This document shows, in pieces, positions 61,049 to 64,000 of a stretch of DNA of 64,000 nucleotides. This DNA comes from RDYZ01 sp964518905 (GTDB lineage: Bacteria > Cyanobacteriota > Cyanobacteriia > Cyanobacteriales > Geitlerinemataceae). The stretch covers positions 1 to 64,000 of the forward strand of contig CAZFJL010000024.1 in NCBI GenBank assembly GCA_964518905.1, in the 5' to 3' direction. The notes under the pieces are model-generated. The model was not told where the DNA came from. It made no database searches and saw nothing but the letters and a program-made list of their open reading frames with translations. A program made the translations under genes and the position numbers. The first letter of the stretch is position 1. Each line of letters opens with the position of its first letter.

Positions 61049-61114
61049 TAAAATTAACTTGATAAATTCTATCTATAAAGTAGATAAACAAAAAAGCTTT
61101 GTTTATTGTCAGCA

Positions 61115-62938
61115 ATGAAAAATCGGCATGATTCATCACCGGCAAAAAATAAACCGTATCTTCTCTTACTAGTTGATGACATCCCCGAAAATCTCAAGAT
61201 TTTAAGAGGGAAAATTGCTGATTTTCAGTGTCGATTAACATTTGCGATGAACGGCACACAAGCATTAGAAAGAGCAACGGGTAGTCTACCAGACTTAATT
61301 TTATTAGACTTAATGATGCCGGGAATGAATGGCCTGGAAGTCTGCGAGCAGCTCAAGCAAAATCCCATAACCGCAGATATCCCTGTTATTTTTCTCACGG
61401 CGAGTAATGATGTCAGCAATCTAGAACAAGCCTTTGCCGTCGGCGCCGCCGATTATGTCACAAAACCCTTTCGCGTTGAAGAACTGATTGCTCGTATTAC
61501 CAATCACCTCGAACTGGCAAAACTGCGTCATCAAGCGCAACGCAAAGCACAGCAGGAATCTATCCTACGCGAATTGGTGACAGAAATTCATGCCTCACTA
61601 CAGCTACAACAAATCCTCGCAACCGCTGTCGAGAGTATACGTAAGTTGCTCAGTGCCGATCGCGTCGCGATCGCTCGCTACGGATCGAGCAAAGCGCCGT
61701 CTATTATCGCTTCCACCGATCAGGCATTGCTGACGGCCAACTATCCTGTCGATGCCCCGATCGACGTTACCCCACACATTCGCTCGACGACTCAACCCGA
61801 TCACTTAACTCTCAGCGATCGAAATTGGTTTCAGCGTTGCCAAATCGAAGCGGAGTATCGCCTTCCCATCATCCAAGATTCTAAACTGTGGGGAATGCTG
61901 CTCATTCAGGCTCACGAAGAAACGATCGACGCGATCGATCTAGACCTACTTGATCCCGTGATTGCGCAACTAATCATTGCGATTCAACAATCAAACTTGC
62001 ACCACAGTTTGCAGCTTGCCAACACCGAATTAACCCGACTCAGTAATTTAGATGGTTTGACGCAAATCGCCAATCGTCGCTCTTTAGATGATTATCTCGA
62101 TCGAGAATATCGACGGTTACAACGTGACCAGAAATCGCTGTCTATCATCATGATCGATATCGATCACTTCAAGCTCTATAACGATACCTACGGTCATCCT
62201 CAGGGCGATACCTGTTTAATCGCAGTCGCTGAGGTGCTGAGTAAGTCCGTAAGCCGATCCAGCGATTTTTTGGCACGTTATGGCGGTGAAGAATTTACCA
62301 TTGTCCTACCAAATACTGACGCTCCAGGAGCCATTCATCTCGCTCGCCAGATCCAGAAAAATCTTGCTCGTCTTAATCTGGAACATCGCACTCATCTCTC
62401 TAGCGATCATGTGACGTTAAGCATGGGAGTTGCTTCGATCATTCCCAAAGTCGGCACGTCCTCCCATGAAATTGTTGCGGCGGCGGATGCGGCTCTCTTT
62501 CAAGCAAAAGAACAGGGACGTAACGGCATTTGTTGTGCAGAGCCAGAGATGGCGCAATTGCTTGCTTTAAATATCGAGGCGGGTCTAGAACGTTGCGATC
62601 GTGATATGTCGCTATATCAAGAATTGCTTGATGTTTTCCTTCAGACTCATGCTGATTTTGAAGCGCAATTGCAAGGCGCCTTGCAACTGGGCAATCATGA
62701 TCATTCGTTTTATCTTGTCAATATTTTACGAGGCGGGTCGAATAACATCGGAGCAAAGACCTTAGAACACCTGACAATCACTCTAGAGCGACAGTTAAAT
62801 GTACAGGGAATTGATCCAGCCGAATTACAGCGTAATATTTCAAATCTCGTGTCAGAGTTAGACCGCGTTCGATATGCGATCCAAGCTTTTAAGCGGTCTA
62901 CGATTCATTCTCAGGATCAATCGCCATTGCTGCCGTAG
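61115..62938 (+). CDS. REC-GAF-GGDEF regulator with an HPt-like C-terminus lacking His
   Basis: A 607-residue protein from the ATG giving MKNRHDS. The receiver domain has D65 in LILLDLMMPGMNG and Lys in VTKPF. A GAF-like domain spans about 150-295. The GGDEF domain has GGEEF with an intact RxxD I-site (RSSDFLARYGGEEF), so it is predicted to be an active, feedback-inhibited diguanylate cyclase. The C-terminal helical part from about 485 is like an HPt domain, with YQELLDVFLQTHADFEAQL and ILRGGSNNIGAKTL. Where HPt has the phospho-His, this protein has N536 (VNILRGG). It may only bind a receiver or dimerise. Confidence 0.85.
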   Translation: MKNRHDSSPAKNKPYLLLLVDDIPENLKILRGKIADFQCRLTFAMNGTQALERATGSLPDLILLDLMMPGMNGLEVCEQLKQNPITADIPVIFLTASNDVSNLEQAFAVGAADYVTKPFRVEELIARITNHLELAKLRHQAQRKAQQESILRELVTEIHASLQLQQILATAVESIRKLLSADRVAIARYGSSKAPSIIASTDQALLTANYPVDAPIDVTPHIRSTTQPDHLTLSDRNWFQRCQIEAEYRLPIIQDSKLWGMLLIQAHEETIDAIDLDLLDPVIAQLIIAIQQSNLHHSLQLANTELTRLSNLDGLTQIANRRSLDDYLDREYRRLQRDQKSLSIIMIDIDHFKLYNDTYGHPQGDTCLIAVAEVLSKSVSRSSDFLARYGGEEFTIVLPNTDAPGAIHLARQIQKNLARLNLEHRTHLSSDHVTLSMGVASIIPKVGTSSHEIVAAADAALFQAKEQGRNGICCAEPEMAQLLALNIEAGLERCDRDMSLYQELLDVFLQTHADFEAQLQGALQLGNHDHSFYLVNILRGGSNNIGAKTLEHLTITLERQLNVQGIDPAELQRNISNLVSELDRVRYAIQAFKRSTIHSQDQSPLLP

Positions 62939-63268
62939 ACCAGGGCAAACGGGAAAAATGACCGTAGCGCAGGTGTCCTCACCGGCTTTGGATCTAGGAG
63001 TTCGAGCGAGAAATGGGAGGATGCGTTGGCCTTGGGAAAAACATCAAAAAATAGGGAGCATCCCATTTGTGTCACCCTCACCCTAAATCCCTCTCCCAAC
63101 TTGGGAGAGGGACTTTGAATCGGTCTCCCCTTCTCCCTTTTTTGGGAGAAGGGGCTGGGGGATGAGGGGCAAGTTGCACAAACGGGATGCTCCCAAAAAA
63201 TAGTCATCGGTAAAGCCTAATGGTATAAACGGTTGAGTATTTTTTCGGTGTGAGGGAGAGTCCATATC
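62939..63268. other. 330-bp region holding the second MITE
   Basis: Between the REC-GAF-GGDEF gene and the CofE-like gene. Most of it is the MITE at 63054-63194 with its direct repeats. No gene is credible. Confidence 0.7.
63054..63194. mobile_element. MITE with 8-bp target duplication
   Basis: A 141-bp unit starting GGGAGCATCCCATTTGT and ending with the near inverse ACAAACGGGATGCTCCC. AAAAAATA flanks both sides (63046-63053 and 63195-63202), an exact 8-bp target duplication. The inside holds two hairpins of the CTCTCCC/GGGAGAG and CTTCTCCC/GGGAGAAG kind. It has no coding capacity. Confidence 0.88.
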
Positions 63269-64000
63269 GTGGCGATCGCAACAGGAATTGCAATAGGAGC
63301 CGGAGCGGTCGCAGGTGCAATCGGCCTCGGGCTGCTGGGATTTGAGGCGAAATATCGCCAGCGTCAGGGGAATGACCTGGTGTTTAAGCCGGGACGCTGG
63401 GAGACGATCGAACGGAGTGCCGATCGGGTGCTGCTCGTGGGTGAAACCGAGCTGTATAACGCCACAGATGCGCTGGAGATCATGATCCCCGAGGTGTCGG
63501 CAGAGGTGACGCTGCTCGGTGGTGATGACTTGCACGCGATCCAGTCCGATATTCGCATCACGCCGCAACACCCTGATGCGCCTGCCCGCGATGATGGCTA
63601 CTGGTTTGCCTATATCGTCAAAGCGAAATACAGCACTGGGGTCAAAATCTCGATCGAGCTGACCGGCGCGAATCTTGAGCGGATCAAAACCGTTTGGCTG
63701 CGGTTTAACTACATGACCTACGGCCCCGCCGGACGCATTCCCAAAATCGGCCACGCCGTCGTCCCGCTGGACTATCCCGATCGCAATGCCCCGCCGAACT
63801 GGCTCGATCGCGATCGCGCCCAGGTTTTCCCCGTCAAAACCCACCTGCTCACCCACCTCGATGACCCCGTCGAAGTGGTGCGCCGCTACGTGCTGCCCCA
63901 CTCGAAAGCGGGCGACATCGTGACGATCGGCGAAACGCCGGTCGCGATCATGCAGCAGCGCTGGCGCTATCCGGCGGATGTTAAACCGGGCTGGCTGGCG
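63269..64000 (+). CDS. CofE-like (F420-0:gamma-glutamyl ligase-type) protein, partial
   Basis: A frame of 244 codons from GTG that is open at the window end. The N-terminus has one hydrophobic segment with Gly/Ala (IAIGAGAVAGAIGLGLLGF). The following part has strands and helices with NDLVFKPGRWETI, FAYIVKAKYSTGVKISIEL and LRFNYMTYGPAGRIP. The C-terminal visible stretch, YVLPHSKAGDIVTIGETPVA, followed by MQQRWRYP and KPGWLA, fits a cyanobacterial group annotated as coenzyme F420-0:gamma-glutamyl ligase-like. Cyanobacteria are not known to make F420 in the classic way, so the true role is unclear. The catalytic end is beyond the window. Confidence 0.65.
   Translation, partial: MAIATGIAIGAGAVAGAIGLGLLGFEAKYRQRQGNDLVFKPGRWETIERSADRVLLVGETELYNATDALEIMIPEVSAEVTLLGGDDLHAIQSDIRITPQHPDAPARDDGYWFAYIVKAKYSTGVKISIELTGANLERIKTVWLRFNYMTYGPAGRIPKIGHAVVPLDYPDRNAPPNWLDRDRAQVFPVKTHLLTHLDDPVEVVRRYVLPHSKAGDIVTIGETPVAIMQQRWRYPADVKPGWLA

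Noticed and set aside
63083..63901. Open frame of 272 codons on the minus strand at the window end
   Set aside because: It is antisense to the CofE-like gene and runs into the MITE. The plus-strand frame has family features and is preferred.

Overview
The window is a piece of a draft cyanobacterial chromosome. It is saturated with the HIP1 octamer GCGATCGC and its core CGATCG, typical of cyanobacteria, and it carries genes found mainly in that phylum: a BciB-type divinyl reductase, a PucC/BCD-family carrier, type 2 NADH dehydrogenase, DUF3593 and DUF2949 proteins, and a kinase-TPR fusion. A 10-N scaffold gap at 58723-58732 shows that the assembly is unfinished. I do not name a genus.

Layout. 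1-6.2 kb: a conserved hypothetical gene, a type IIG restriction-modification enzyme, a VapC toxin remnant cut by a palindromic repeat, and a MnmD-like tRNA methyltransferase. 6.2-13.6 kb: a small hypothetical gene, a divergent sigma factor, a membrane protein, an RTX metalloprotease, a glycosyltransferase and NDH-2. 13.9-25.8 kb: an HTH/GrpE-like fusion, tadA, a DUF4340 protein with a coding minisatellite, a C15 peptidase, a REC-GGDEF-EAL protein, moaE, a DUF3593 protein, ppk1, a Nudix hydrolase, a lipoprotein and two small envelope or coiled-coil proteins. 26.4-32 kb: an orphan P-loop ATPase, a small peptide with a repeated Cys motif, a PEP-CTERM protein and a PucC-family carrier. 32.3-43.3 kb: a cold-shock/membrane fusion, a two-domain QueD-like enzyme, pyrH-frr, a geranylgeranyl-reductase-like flavoprotein, tRNA-Arg(ACG), a SIMPL protein, tsaE, a PrxQ-like peroxiredoxin, a Uma2 protein and carB. 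43.5-51.8 kb: a TnpB element, chrA, a hypothetical gene, dnaK, sufS and an aldo/keto reductase. 51.9-64 kb: the kinase-TPR protein, DUF2062, YiaAB-like, DUF2949 and TerB-like proteins, bciB, the scaffold gap with a large fold-back repeat, a metallophosphoesterase, an RluD-type pseudouridine synthase, a REC-GAF-GGDEF-HPt-like protein, and the start of a CofE-like ligase that runs off the end.

Most genes are single-gene units in mixed orientation. The clearest operon is pyrH-frr, which overlap by 14 bp. Signalling is well represented: two cyclic-di-GMP proteins with receiver domains, one Ser/Thr kinase and one unusual sigma factor. Short mobile or palindromic repeats are the other theme. Two MITE-like elements have target-site duplications, one MITE-like element supplies the region around the tadA start, one TnpB element has a probable non-autonomous relative, and several dispersed hairpin families sit between genes. 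No CRISPR array or rRNA was seen. The best candidates for something undescribed are the Cys-repeat peptide upstream of the orphan ATPase, and the fold-back next to the gap that carries a diverged copy of a gene tail.
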